Shown: one piece after another, positions 1 through 7,197 of the stretch
Position numbering within the stretch: the stretch's first letter is position 1
Layout of the letters: each line of letters begins with the position of its first letter
Origin: an uncultured Phascolarctobacterium sp.
GTDB taxonomy: Bacteria > Bacillota > Negativicutes > Acidaminococcales > Acidaminococcaceae
Length of the DNA: 64,000 nt
Direction: 5' to 3'
NCBI GenBank assembly: GCA_905200645.1
Contig: CAJKLD010000002.1
Location: 1 to 64,000 of the forward strand
Notes under the pieces: generated by a model
The model's input: only the letters and a program-made list of their open reading frames with translations
Told to the model about the DNA's origin: nothing
The model's database searches: none
Position numbers and translations under genes: made by a program

Positions 1-1
1 T

Positions 2-316
2 TCATTCAACTTTTTCTCGCTTTTTCGTGTCCACCAAATCGGGAAGGGCTCAGTTTTCAATATTCCCCAAAGTAAACATAAAATTTTTGTCGATACCTTG
101 ATTGAACACTTTCCCCCCGATACACTGTGGGATTATTCTTCCTTAGAGAACCATATAATACTGATGTTCAACTACAAAACAAACTCCCAACAGGCAATAT
201 GTGCACTTTTTAAAACATTTTTCAAAATGAAACAACAATACGAAGCCACTAACTCCGATTATGTTAACAAAACAGCAGCACAGCCTAGCGATGCTGCCGA
301 CATCAATGCTGAATAG
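2..316 (+). CDS. C-terminal part of an unknown protein, cut by the window edge
   Basis: The frame is open from base 2 to a TAG at 314-316, so this is probably the last ~104 residues of a longer protein that starts outside the window. A TTG at 98 could serve as a start, but no good ribosome binding site precedes it. The visible part has an aromatic-rich central stretch (WDYSSLENHIILMF) and a low-complexity tail rich in Ala, Asp and Asn. There is no signal peptide, membrane segment or catalytic motif, and I do not recognise the family. A strong hairpin follows 67 bp downstream. It lies at the edge of a zone of broken genes, so it may itself be a remnant. Confidence 0.4.
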   Translation, partial: SFNFFSLFRVHQIGKGSVFNIPQSKHKIFVDTLIEHFPPDTLWDYSSLENHIILMFNYKTNSQQAICALFKTFFKMKQQYEATNSDYVNKTAAQPSDAADINAE

Positions 317-382
317 TTATTCCATTATTATACTCAAGCCTATGTAGGCGAGGAAAAAGCTCTAAACTACCAAGCTAACAAA

Positions 383-425
383 AAACCTCCAATACCTTTC
401 ACATAGGTATTGGAGGTTTGTCTTT
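383..425. terminator. Intrinsic terminator with 15-bp perfect stem
   Basis: Arms 383-397 and 405-419 are perfectly complementary (AAACCTCCAATACCT and its complement) around a 7-base loop. A T-rich tail follows on the plus strand, and an A-rich flank would give a U-tract on the minus strand. It closes the partial gene at 2-316 and could also stop transcripts from the PIN remnant on the minus strand. Confidence 0.8.
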
Positions 426-492
426 TATATATGTCTATTGGATAGGTCTATTAGGGCCTATTAACCCTACATTAAGGGCCTGTTAGGACCTA

Positions 493-712
493 TTAAGACG
501 CAATATATTCCAAAAGCTCTGATGGTGTTATAACACTGATAGGTGCCTTTATATAGTCCTTAATATTGCGAGTGACGATATAGTCTACTGCAGCGTTTTT
601 TGCTGTTTCTACCATGATAGCATCCTCATAGTCTGTAATAGGAGAAAATAAGGCATCCTTGCAGTCCTTGCTAGTAGTATCCAACAAACTAAATAACGTG
701 AACAGCTTGGCA
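493..712 (-). pseudogene. PIN-domain protein remnant, 5' truncated
   Basis: The minus strand encodes the C-terminal half of a PIN-domain protein. It has the DYEDAI acidic motif, then an Ala-rich helix, the strand-forming DYIVTRNIKDY segment and the typical ending VITPSELLEYI. PIN proteins of this type are about 130-140 residues and usually act as ribonuclease toxins of toxin-antitoxin pairs. Here only about 70 residues remain: homology appears to stop near 700-712, where the sequence becomes an MFS transporter on the other strand. The first acidic active-site residue and the partner antitoxin are absent, so it should be inactive. An in-frame ATG at 745-747 lies inside MFS sequence and is probably meaningless. 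Confidence 0.65.
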
Positions 713-1663
713 AGCATCGCCATTGGCCTAAACAAAAATTTTGCCATGCTTTTAGGGCTGCGCTTTATTCAAGGAGGCATCCTAGGCTTGGTGCCGGTGC
801 TGATACTTGCTTATATACATGAATGCTTTCCCCAGGAAAGCAAAGCACGTTTGGTAAGCCTTTATGTAAGCGGAACAACACTTGGTGGCATTCTGGGGCG
901 CTTTTTAGCTAGCTATTTAACGGATGTATTCAGTTGGCAGGTAGCAAGCATGCTTTTGGGAGCCTTATTTCTTATGATGAGCCTATGCGTGCAATTTTGT
1001 ATGCCAAAGGAACCTTTCCTCCCGCAAAAGACTACCTGCGTACCGGTTAACACCGAGCCTTTGTGGAGCGCTAAATACCGCAACATAGCTTATTTATCTA
1101 CTATTGCCTTCTGTTCCTTGGGCAGCTATGCCGCCATCTGCAATTATATTAGCTACGTGCTTTTAGCTCCGCCCTATAATTTTAGTCATACCATGATAGG
1201 CATGCTCTTTTTTGTACAACTCTTTGGTACAGTTGGCAGCCTTTTAGCTGGCAGATTGAACAGTCAAATGCCCCCTCATAAAATAATTTGCTTTAGCATT
1301 CTTTTGATGCTAGCAGGCATCTTGTTTACCTTGAGTGGTTACGCCGCATTTAAAACCTTTGGGATCGCTATGCTAACCTTTGGATTATTTGCCACGCACA
1401 CCATTGCCAGCAGCTGGTGTGGCACTCTTTGTCCCGATAAGAAAGAAATGGCTGCCGGAATCTACATGTTCGCATATTACTGCGGTGGCAGTATTTTAGG
1501 AACCTTTGCCGGAGTTATGTTTAAGCATTGGCACTGGTATGGCGTAGTGAACATGAGCATCGTTGAAGCTGCCATTCCCCTCTTGGCACTGTATCAAATC
1601 ATCCAACTAGAAAGGGAAGCACAGGCCGCTTATGAACAAGAAAACTTGGTTAAAGCCCATTAA
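701..1663 (+). pseudogene. MFS transporter (YnfM-like), 5' truncated
   Basis: This encodes about 320 residues of a major facilitator protein. The first recognisable part is the segment ending in LRFIQGGILGLVPVLILAYI, followed by the loop with the ARLVSLYVSGTTLGGILGR motif between helices 4 and 5. That arrangement is typical of the YnfM/AraJ-type sugar or drug efflux branch. About 60 N-terminal residues, carrying helices 1-2, are missing: the frame runs back into the PIN remnant on the opposite strand. No ribosome binding site precedes the possible start codons near 659-700. The rest of the frame is intact, with helices through to a charged C-terminus, and a strong terminator follows. Probably a non-functional fragment left by recombination. 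Confidence 0.7.
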
Positions 1664-1670
1664 AAATAGA

Positions 1671-1753
1671 CCGTGAGTGCTAAACCAACCTCCAAAAGTT
1701 AGATTTTGGTCTAACCTTTAGAGGACGGTACAGAGCTCACGGCCTTTTTATTT
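1671..1753 (+). terminator. Nested-hairpin intrinsic terminator
   Basis: An outer stem CCGTGAG (1671-1677) pairs with CTCACGG (1736-1742). Inside it a second hairpin has a near-complementary stem around TTTTGG (1681-1723). A CCTTTTTATTT tail follows. It lies 8 bp after the MFS stop codon. Confidence 0.75.
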
Positions 1754-1958
1754 GCCTATAATTCTGTCAACAGTTAGCTAAGTATTTTACCAAATTAGCC
1801 TCGTTTAAGCTTAGCCTCGAAGCAGTTTAATGCCAGGGACAGTGCTCTTACGCATTTCCACAGCAGTACGGAGATGCTGCAATCCACATCGAAAACGCAT
1901 TAGTGAAATATAAGAAGTGTGTGTTGTACAATAGAAAAGCAATTTGAATTTTTATATA
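1754..1958. other. Intergenic stretch, no gene recognised
   Basis: No coding region is supported here. A short open stretch on the plus strand (about 1831-1947) lacks a start and ribosome binding site and resembles decayed coding sequence, but I could not assign a family. Confidence 0.4.
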
Positions 1959-1987
1959 TTGACAAATGTACGAAATCATACTATTCT
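1959..1987 (+). promoter_or_regulatory. Promoter of the marR-MATE cassette
   Basis: A perfect -35 TTGACA (1959-1964) and a -10-like TATTCT (1982-1987) are separated by 17 bp. The spacer contains the first of two operator-like palindromes, so a bound repressor would block polymerase directly. Confidence 0.65.
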
Positions 1988-2007
1988 TTAAAGGTACGAT
2001 TTCGTAC
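1968..2007. promoter_or_regulatory. Paired 14-bp palindromic operators, probably for the MarR repressor
   Basis: GTACGA-TT-TCGTAC at 1994-2007 is a perfect inverted repeat. GTACGA-AA-TCATAC at 1968-1981 is the same site with one mismatch. Their starts are 26 bp apart. One site overlaps the promoter spacer and the other sits just before the ribosome binding site of the MarR-type gene, which fits autorepression. Confidence 0.65.
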
Positions 2008-2019
2008 TTGGAGGTTATT

Positions 2020-2457
2020 ATGAAGAGAAATTATATCAACGAAATCCACCGCATCAATTACCTTTCCTCGGAATTGGAATCCTTGTATCATCAGTCATCA
2101 CTAAAGCTTGGTATCACCGACAGCGTTTCTATTGTGCTGTACTCGATTTACGATGCAGGTAGCGAATGTTTGCTCAGCGATATTTATAAAAACTCTGGCA
2201 TCAGCAAACAGACCATCAACTCTGCAATCCGTGGACTGGAAGCCGATGATATTTTGCATTTGGAACAGTATACCAGACGCTCTAAAAAAGTGGTTTTGAC
2301 TGAAAAAGGAAAAGACTATGTGCAGCAGACTGTCGCAAAGCTATATCAAGCTGAACAGAATGCCTTTGGCAGTTGGTCTGAGGAGGAAATCAGCACATAT
2401 ATTGCGTTGATGGAAAAATATAACAATTGCTTCCGGCATCAGATTGAAAAGCTGTAA
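2020..2457 (+). CDS. MarR-family transcriptional repressor
   Basis: A 145-residue protein with the MarR winged-helix layout: an N-terminal dimer helix, the recognition helix around SGISKQTINSAIRGLEADD, and the wing ending in RRSKKVVLTEKGKDYV. The ATG at 2020 is preferred because GGAGGT lies 5 bp upstream; an upstream in-frame ATG at 1966 falls inside the promoter and operator. It probably represses itself and the MATE pump that starts 92 bp downstream, as MepR does for MepA. Small drugs usually relieve such repressors; the ligand here is unknown. The cassette looks recently acquired, because its neighbours on both sides are broken genes. Confidence 0.85.
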   Translation: MKRNYINEIHRINYLSSELESLYHQSSLKLGITDSVSIVLYSIYDAGSECLLSDIYKNSGISKQTINSAIRGLEADDILHLEQYTRRSKKVVLTEKGKDYVQQTVAKLYQAEQNAFGSWSEEEISTYIALMEKYNNCFRHQIEKL

Positions 2458-2549
2458 GGGATATACTATGAGAATTATTACGATCAGCCCCTGTATGGAG
2501 CAAAAACAGCGATTGCTGAGTTTGCAAATTGCTGTTTTGGTAAGGAATC

Positions 2550-3884
2550 ATGAACATTCAGCTTTCAGACCACTTTAATTATAGAAAACTTCTCAAATTT
2601 ACTCTACCATCAATCGCTATGATGATTTTCACATCAATTTACTACGTGGTAGATGGCTTCCTTGTATCCAACTTTGCGGGAAAGACACCCTTTGCGGCGA
2701 TCAACCTAATCATGCCGGTGCTTATGATTTTGGGGACAGTTGGGTTTATGTTCGGCACAGGAGGAACGGCACTTGTAGCAAAAACCTATGGTGAGGGCGA
2801 CAAAGAAAAAGCAAACTGCTATTTCTCTCTGTTTGTATATGTTGCCACTACCATTGGTGTTGTACTGGCCATTCTCGGATTTATTTTTATCCGTCCGATT
2901 GCGATGCTACTGGGTGCAGAAGGTTCGCTGCTTGAAAATTGCGTCCTTTATGCACGTATCATTTTGCTTGCTCTACCGTTTTATATTTTGCAGGTCATGT
3001 TCCAGAGTTTCCTTGTTGCGGAAGAAAAACCGCAGATGGGATTGGCCGTGACGGTATCGGCAGGATTGACAAATATCATTTTGGATGCTTTACTCATAAT
3101 TCTCTTGCCACAAGAGCATAAATTGGCTGGCGCAGCCATCGCAACAGCTATGGCACAGTTTGCAGGCGGTATGGTGCCACTTGTATTTTTCACCCGAAAC
3201 AAAAACGGTATTCTGTGTCTTGGCAAAACTAATTTTGATGGTTCTGCATTATTCAAGGCTTGTACCAACGGCTCCTCGGAGTTTATGAGCAATATTTCCA
3301 TGAGCATTGTTGGTATTCTTTATAACCTTCAGCTTATGAAGTATGCCGGAGAAAACGGAGTGGCCGCCTACGGTGTTATGATGTATGTCAGTATGATTTT
3401 CACTGCGGCATTTGTCGGCTATTCCATCGGTACGACCCCTGTTATCGGTTATCACTATGGCGCACAGAATCACGATGAACTGAAAAGTCTGCTGCGAAAG
3501 AGCCTTGTCCTTGTCGGTTCCTTTGGATTTGCTATGATTCTTTCTGCCGAACTTCTTGCTTCTCCCTTGTCAAAGGTTTTTGTGGGATACGATGCAGAAC
3601 TGTTCAACCTGACAGTTTCCGGTATGCGTATTTTTGCACTGTCCTTTGGGTTTATGGGCTTTGGCATTTTTGCATCCGGCTTCTTTACCGCCCTTAATGA
3701 CGGTCTTATCTCTGCGCTGATCTCTTTCCTACGAACCTTAGTGTTCGATAGCGGTGCTATCATGCTGCTTCCATTGGTCTGGGATATTGATGGTGTGTGG
3801 ATTTCTGTCGTGGTGGCTGAGTTTATGTCGCTTGTGCTTGTCGGATTCTTCCTGATTGTGAAGCGGAAGAGATACCATTATTAA
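2550..3884 (+). CDS. MATE-family multidrug efflux transporter (MepA-like)
   Basis: A 444-residue inner-membrane protein of usual MATE length, with about 12 hydrophobic segments in two homologous halves. The first half begins TLPSIAMMIFTSIYYVVDGF and includes the typical GTGGTALVAKTYGEGDKEKAN loop; the second half has the matching GYSIGTTPVIGYHYGAQNHDELK loop. MATE proteins expel cationic drugs in exchange for Na+ or H+. The adjacent MarR-type gene and operators suggest induction by the exported compounds. Between the two genes (2458-2549) a short stretch reads like a fragment of another coding region in a different frame, but it has no clear start. The ATG at 2550 has a weak GGTAAGGA ribosome binding site. 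Confidence 0.85.
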   Translation: MNIQLSDHFNYRKLLKFTLPSIAMMIFTSIYYVVDGFLVSNFAGKTPFAAINLIMPVLMILGTVGFMFGTGGTALVAKTYGEGDKEKANCYFSLFVYVATTIGVVLAILGFIFIRPIAMLLGAEGSLLENCVLYARIILLALPFYILQVMFQSFLVAEEKPQMGLAVTVSAGLTNIILDALLIILLPQEHKLAGAAIATAMAQFAGGMVPLVFFTRNKNGILCLGKTNFDGSALFKACTNGSSEFMSNISMSIVGILYNLQLMKYAGENGVAAYGVMMYVSMIFTAAFVGYSIGTTPVIGYHYGAQNHDELKSLLRKSLVLVGSFGFAMILSAELLASPLSKVFVGYDAELFNLTVSGMRIFALSFGFMGFGIFASGFFTALNDGLISALISFLRTLVFDSGAIMLLPLVWDIDGVWISVVVAEFMSLVLVGFFLIVKRKRYHY

Positions 3885-3897
3885 GTGGAGAAATACG

Positions 3898-4090
3898 ATG
3901 AAACTTATAATATTACCAATTGAAGAGAAAGATTTGCCTCAATACAAATCCGATATGCAGGAAGCTTTTCAAAAAGGATATGAGGAAGACTTTGGCAAAA
4001 CAGATGAAGTCATCTTACCGGAAGAAGATATTGAGCAATCTTTACAAAACAAAGGAGCTTTTGTATCCTACGTAGATGCCAATATTACCG
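3898..4090 (+). pseudogene. GNAT acetyltransferase fragment, 3' truncated
   Basis: It starts 13 bp after the MATE gene with a GTGGAG ribosome binding site. The first ~60 residues look like the N-terminus of a GNAT acetyltransferase, including the QKGYEEDFGKTDEVILPEEDI stretch and the start of the core sheet (GAFVSYV). GNAT homology stops near 4085; the acetyl-CoA binding motif is missing. The frame stays open through a hairpin and into the antisense of rlmH, ending at 4314, but that part is not GNAT-like. It is probably the last gene of the transferred marR-MATE cassette, truncated where the cassette meets the rlmH locus. Confidence 0.65.
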
Positions 4091-4095
4091 AGTAC

Positions 4096-4142
4096 AAAAA
4101 TACCCTCCAATCCCTATGTTGTAGGAATTGGAGGTATTTTTA
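4096..4142. terminator. Intrinsic terminator at the edge of the accessory zone
   Basis: AAAAATACCCTCCAAT (4096-4111) pairs with ATTGGAGGTATTTTT (4127-4141) with one bulge, giving U-rich tails in both directions. Its core CCTCCAAT is shared with the terminator at 383-419. Confidence 0.7.
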
Positions 4143-4149
4143 CGCTTAT

Positions 4150-4218
4150 TTAGTTATGATACTTATGAGTGTATCATACATAGCTGAGCGTTTTTCGCAG
4201 TTAGTTATGATACTTTTC
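4150..4218. repeat. Direct repeat of the rlmH 3' end, attachment-site-like
   Basis: On the minus strand the last 15 bases of rlmH, AAGTATCATAACTAA (complement of 4201-4215), recur exactly at 4150-4164, 51 bp downstream. Between them GTATCATA (4171-4178) forms an inverted repeat with TATGATAC (4156-4163). The 3' end of rlmH is the chromosomal attachment site of staphylococcal SCC elements, whose core also contains TATCATAA. Whether this is a real att duplication or a dispersed repeat is open, because a 15-bp match (GAAAAGTATCATAAC) also occurs at 35260-35274. Confidence 0.5.
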
Positions 4219-4680
4219 GCCGCGGCTGATTTTAAAGGCGCGGTAAATCTGCTCGATCAGCAAAAGGCGAATCATTTGGTGGGTAAAGGTCATTTTAGAA
4301 AAGCTCAAGGCTAAATCGGCACGCTTGCGCAAAGCATCCGTATAGCCAAAAGCGCCGCCGATAACAAAGGTGATATGACTGCTGCCCGCCAGCGCCAGGC
4401 TGTCCAGCTTCGCCGCCAGCTCCGGACTGGCAAGCTGCCTGCCAATGACGTCTAATAAAATCACATAGGAATTTTCCGGCACAATCGCCAGTAAGCGTTG
4501 CGTTTCCTTCTCTAAAACCTGCTGCTTCATAGCCGGGGATGGGTCGTCGGGCATGCGCTCCTCGTTAATGGCCATAATCTCCAGCTTGCAAAAGGGCGCT
4601 AGACGTTTGGTAAATTCGGCAATACCGGCATCTAAATATTTTTCCTTAATTTTGCCTACGCAGGCGATGGTTATTCTCAC
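4201..4680 (-). CDS. rlmH: 23S rRNA (pseudouridine1915-N3)-methyltransferase
   Basis: A 159-residue SPOUT-class methyltransferase that methylates pseudouridine 1915 in helix 69 of 23S rRNA using S-adenosylmethionine. It matches the family over its full length: N-terminal MRITIACVGKIKEKY, the AdoMet-binding knot loop VIGGAFGYTDALR, and the conserved tail FTHQMIRLLLIEQIYRAFKI ending in KYHN. It overlaps the end of htrA by 4 bp, so the two are translationally coupled; walJ-htrA-rlmH is a classic Firmicute order. Accessory DNA begins directly after its stop codon. Confidence 0.95.
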   Translation of the reverse strand: MRITIACVGKIKEKYLDAGIAEFTKRLAPFCKLEIMAINEERMPDDPSPAMKQQVLEKETQRLLAIVPENSYVILLDVIGRQLASPELAAKLDSLALAGSSHITFVIGGAFGYTDALRKRADLALSFSKMTFTHQMIRLLLIEQIYRAFKISRGEKYHN

Positions 4681-5771
4681 CTGCCGTAACCTTCCGGAAC
4701 CTCTTCCAAGGTAAGGGTTTTGGTCATGGTTTCGCCGCTGCGCATAATCACTATGTCCACGGACTGACCAACCTTACATTCTGCCACCTTGGCGCTCAAT
4801 TCGCCGGTAGTTTTTACCCGCGCGCCGTTAAAGTTCAAAATAATGTCGGAAGGACGGATATCTGCTTTGGCGGCAGGACCGTTTTGCGCAACCTTCATAA
4901 TAAAGATACCGTTGTGCAAATCAACATCAAAGCCAAAGCGCTCGGCGATTGCTTTATCAATCATGGAAACGCCCAAATACGGACGTGCCACACGGCCGCG
5001 CTCCTGCAATTCTTTCAAAATGGGTTTCGCCGTATTGATGGGGATGGCAAAGCCAATGCCCTCTACGCCGCCGCGGGCAATTTTGGCGCTGTTAATGCCC
5101 ACTACTTCGCCGTCAGCGTTGACTAAAGCGCCGCCGCTATTGCCGGGGTTAATGGCAGCATCGGTCTGAATAAGGTTAAACTTGCGGTCGCCGATTTCAA
5201 TGCTGCGGTTCAAAGAGCTGATAACGCCCACGGTAACGCTGCCGCGGAACTCCAAACCCAAAGGATTGCCGATAGCAATGGCAGGCTCACCAACCTGCAG
5301 GGTATCGCTGTCGCCAAATTGAGCAACGGTGATATCCTTAGCATCAATTTTAACTACAGCCAAATCGGTTGCCGGGTCGGCGCCCAAAACCTTGCCTTTC
5401 ACGCTGCGTCCGTCCGCTAAGCTGACAATGATTTCGCTGGCGCCCTCGACTACGTGATTATTGGTAGCGATATAGCCTGCTTTATCATAGATTACGCCGC
5501 TGCCGGTACCCTTATCGGTAAAATAGACCCTATTAAAAAAGTCGCGCACATAACCTTTATTGGTGATACCCACAACTGCCGGGCCCACCGCTTTAGCCGC
5601 CTGCACAATGGGCGTATTGCGCGCCGCGCTCAGCTGCTGTTCCTGCTTTACGGGTTTTTCGGCAACAGCGGCAGCGGTCTTTTTATCGCCGCAGCCCGCC
5701 AGCAAAACAGCTGCTCCTACAATACCGCAGACAAGAATGTTGGCCGTTTTTTTCAAAATAGTTTTCTGCAT
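4677..5771 (-). CDS. htrA: HtrA/DegP-type serine protease, probable lipoprotein
   Basis: A 364-residue envelope protease that degrades misfolded exported proteins. Residues 1-26 are a lipoprotein signal with lipobox LAGC (Cys27), so it is probably anchored by a lipid, where many homologues have a transmembrane helix instead. The trypsin-like domain has the triad His106 (NNHV), Asp136 (TDLAVV) and Ser212 (GNSGG), and a single PDZ domain fills about 265-360. AAGGAG precedes the ATG. It lies between walJ and rlmH, as in Bacillus, where this protease is part of the WalRK locus; no walRK genes are visible here. Confidence 0.92.
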   Translation of the reverse strand: MQKTILKKTANILVCGIVGAAVLLAGCGDKKTAAAVAEKPVKQEQQLSAARNTPIVQAAKAVGPAVVGITNKGYVRDFFNRVYFTDKGTGSGVIYDKAGYIATNNHVVEGASEIIVSLADGRSVKGKVLGADPATDLAVVKIDAKDITVAQFGDSDTLQVGEPAIAIGNPLGLEFRGSVTVGVISSLNRSIEIGDRKFNLIQTDAAINPGNSGGALVNADGEVVGINSAKIARGGVEGIGFAIPINTAKPILKELQERGRVARPYLGVSMIDKAIAERFGFDVDLHNGIFIMKVAQNGPAAKADIRPSDIILNFNGARVKTTGELSAKVAECKVGQSVDIVIMRSGETMTKTLTLEEVPEGYGR

Positions 5772-5814
5772 CTTTTTTCACTCCTTAAGCTGGTTTATTT
5801 GCTTTATAAATTGC

Positions 5815-6627
5815 TTAATCAAACAGCGATTTCTGCTCTGTCGCGCACGCAGCTAATACATGGCTTTGCGCCGCTATAAAAAGCGTTGTTTCCGGCAGAC
5901 GTTTTCTGCCGTCCAAAATATTGCTTACCGTATCTAAGGCCAGCTCCGGCGTGTTGTTCTGCTCGCTTAAATGCGCCAAAACCACCTGCCTGGGCAGTTT
6001 GGGGAACTGCGCTAAAAACTGCGCCGCCGTCAAATTGGACAAATGCCCCCGGGTCCCTAAAATTCGCTGTTTTAAATCGTAGGGATAAGCGCCGTTTTTG
6101 AGCATTTCCACATCATGGTTAGCTTCTAAAATCAGCGCGTCGCTGCCAAGAGCAGCCTCCCGCGCAGCAGGCGTAATAAAGCCTGTATCGGTCATATAGG
6201 TGCATTTTGTACCGCCGCCATACCAATTAAAGCTATAGCCCAAAGGCTCTGCCGCATCATGAGAAACGGCAAAGCTGTCTACGCGCACGTCGCCGCAGCG
6301 CATACTTTTGCCCGTTAAACGGCAGTTGGCGCGGTTCAGCTCAGCATATTTTCTAAACACCGCCTGCCAGGTGCCGGTACTGGCATAAACGGGCACATTA
6401 TATTTTTTGGCAAAGGTTACTAAGCCCTTTACATGGTCAATATGCTCGTGAGTAAGAAAAACGCCGTCCAATTCTTCCGGACAGGCGCCTGCTTCGCGCA
6501 TCCGCTTCACCAGCTCGCGGCAGCTAATTCCCACATCTACTAAAAACCGTTGACTGTCCGTACTGATTAAAGCGGCATTTCCTTTACTGCCGCTGGCCAG
6601 CATTACAATCTGCATATCTTTTGCCAA
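5815..6627 (-). CDS. walJ: MBL-fold hydrolase of the WalJ/YycJ family
   Basis: A 270-residue cytoplasmic metallo-beta-lactamase-fold protein. The metal site motif is HEHIDH at residues 60-65, with further ligands in the VSHDA and YMTDTGF segments and the ending VVLAHLSEQNN typical of the family. WalJ homologues are 5'-3' exonucleases linked to coordination of cell division and replication. The start is a TTG at 6627, chosen because GGAGTG lies 8 bp upstream; the next ATG, at 6615, has no ribosome binding site. It is the first gene of the walJ-htrA-rlmH operon; an extended -10 promoter lies just upstream. Confidence 0.88.
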   Translation of the reverse strand: MAKDMQIVMLASGSKGNAALISTDSQRFLVDVGISCRELVKRMREAGACPEELDGVFLTHEHIDHVKGLVTFAKKYNVPVYASTGTWQAVFRKYAELNRANCRLTGKSMRCGDVRVDSFAVSHDAAEPLGYSFNWYGGGTKCTYMTDTGFITPAAREAALGSDALILEANHDVEMLKNGAYPYDLKQRILGTRGHLSNLTAAQFLAQFPKLPRQVVLAHLSEQNNTPELALDTVSNILDGRKRLPETTLFIAAQSHVLAACATEQKSLFD

Positions 6628-6656
6628 GATTTGGACACTCCTCTTTAACGTCTTTT

Positions 6657-6665
6657 ATTATAGCA
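6657..6665 (-). promoter_or_regulatory. Extended -10 promoter for walJ-htrA-rlmH
   Basis: On the minus strand TGCTATAAT (complement of 6657-6665) is an extended -10 element about 30 bp before the walJ start. No consensus -35 is found at standard spacing, as is common for extended -10 promoters. Confidence 0.45.
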
Positions 6666-6714
6666 AATAGTTTTAACAATTTTGTGGCATTTTCGTAAAA
6701 ATCATGCTACCAAA

Positions 6715-6751
6715 TAGAGAAAAGGTGTACTAACCAAGAGATTAGTACACC
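6715..6751 (-). terminator. Terminator of the degV-fakA-perR operon
   Basis: GGTGTACTAA and TTAGTACACC (6724-6733 and 6742-6751) form a 10-bp perfect stem. On the minus strand it is followed by TTTTCTCTATTT. It lies 9 bp after the perR stop. Confidence 0.8.
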
Positions 6752-6759
6752 CGTACCTT

Positions 6760-7191
6760 TTAGTGCAGTCTTTGGCATTCAGGGCACACGCCAAAGAAAT
6801 AAAACTGCCGTCCCTGAACCTGATAGCCGCTCTGCTGCTCCACCAGCTTTGTCAGCTGCTCCTTAGCCGCCTCGTCCACAACCGTATCATCAACACGACC
6901 GCATGCTAAGCAACGCAGATGATAATGCTCCGACATGTTAGCATCATAGCGGAAGCTGTCTTCGCCGGTATTTAGAATCTTAATTACATTGATATTATGC
7001 AGAATCTCTACTATTTTATACACAGTAGCAAAGCTCATTGAGGGAAATTTAGGCTGTACTTTTTTATACAGCATTTCTGCGTTAGGATGCCATATCTCAT
7101 CAGCCAATGCTTCATAAACAGCAAGCCGCTGCGGCGTAACCTTATATCCGTGTTCACGCAGCCTGCTTGTCAGCTCTCGACTAGTAAGCAT
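6760..7191 (-). CDS. perR: Fur-family peroxide sensor, PerR type
   Basis: A 143-residue metal-dependent repressor. A winged helix (about 1-80) is followed by the dimerisation domain with structural zinc cysteines C94/C97 and C136/C139. His35, Asp83, His89, His91 and Asp102 match the regulatory-metal ligands of Bacillus PerR (H37, D85, H91, H93, D104) with a constant offset of two. Asp83 in particular favours PerR over Fur or Zur. PerR senses H2O2 by oxidation of metal-bound histidines and represses peroxide-defence genes. It starts 7 bp after fakA, whose last codons supply its ribosome binding site, so it is co-transcribed with lipid genes. Confidence 0.75.
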   Translation of the reverse strand: MLTSRELTSRLREHGYKVTPQRLAVYEALADEIWHPNAEMLYKKVQPKFPSMSFATVYKIVEILHNINVIKILNTGEDSFRYDANMSEHYHLRCLACGRVDDTVVDEAAKEQLTKLVEQQSGYQVQGRQFYFFGVCPECQRLH

Positions 7192-7197
7192 AGTTCA

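Noticed and set aside
445..491. Imperfect inverted repeat ATAGGTC...GACCTAT as a mobile-element end
   Set aside because: The arms mismatch at several places and no transposase or target duplication is seen.
1831..1947. Small gene in the gap before marR
   Set aside because: The open stretch has no start, no ribosome binding site and no recognisable family; at most it is decayed coding sequence.
2469..2579. 36-codon frame between marR and the MATE gene
   Set aside because: It overlaps the MATE start in another frame, has no ribosome binding site and looks like remnant DNA.
4091..4314. C-terminal part of the open frame continuing from the GNAT fragment
   Set aside because: It runs through a terminator hairpin and the antisense of rlmH, with no acetyltransferase motif, so it is not part of a real protein.
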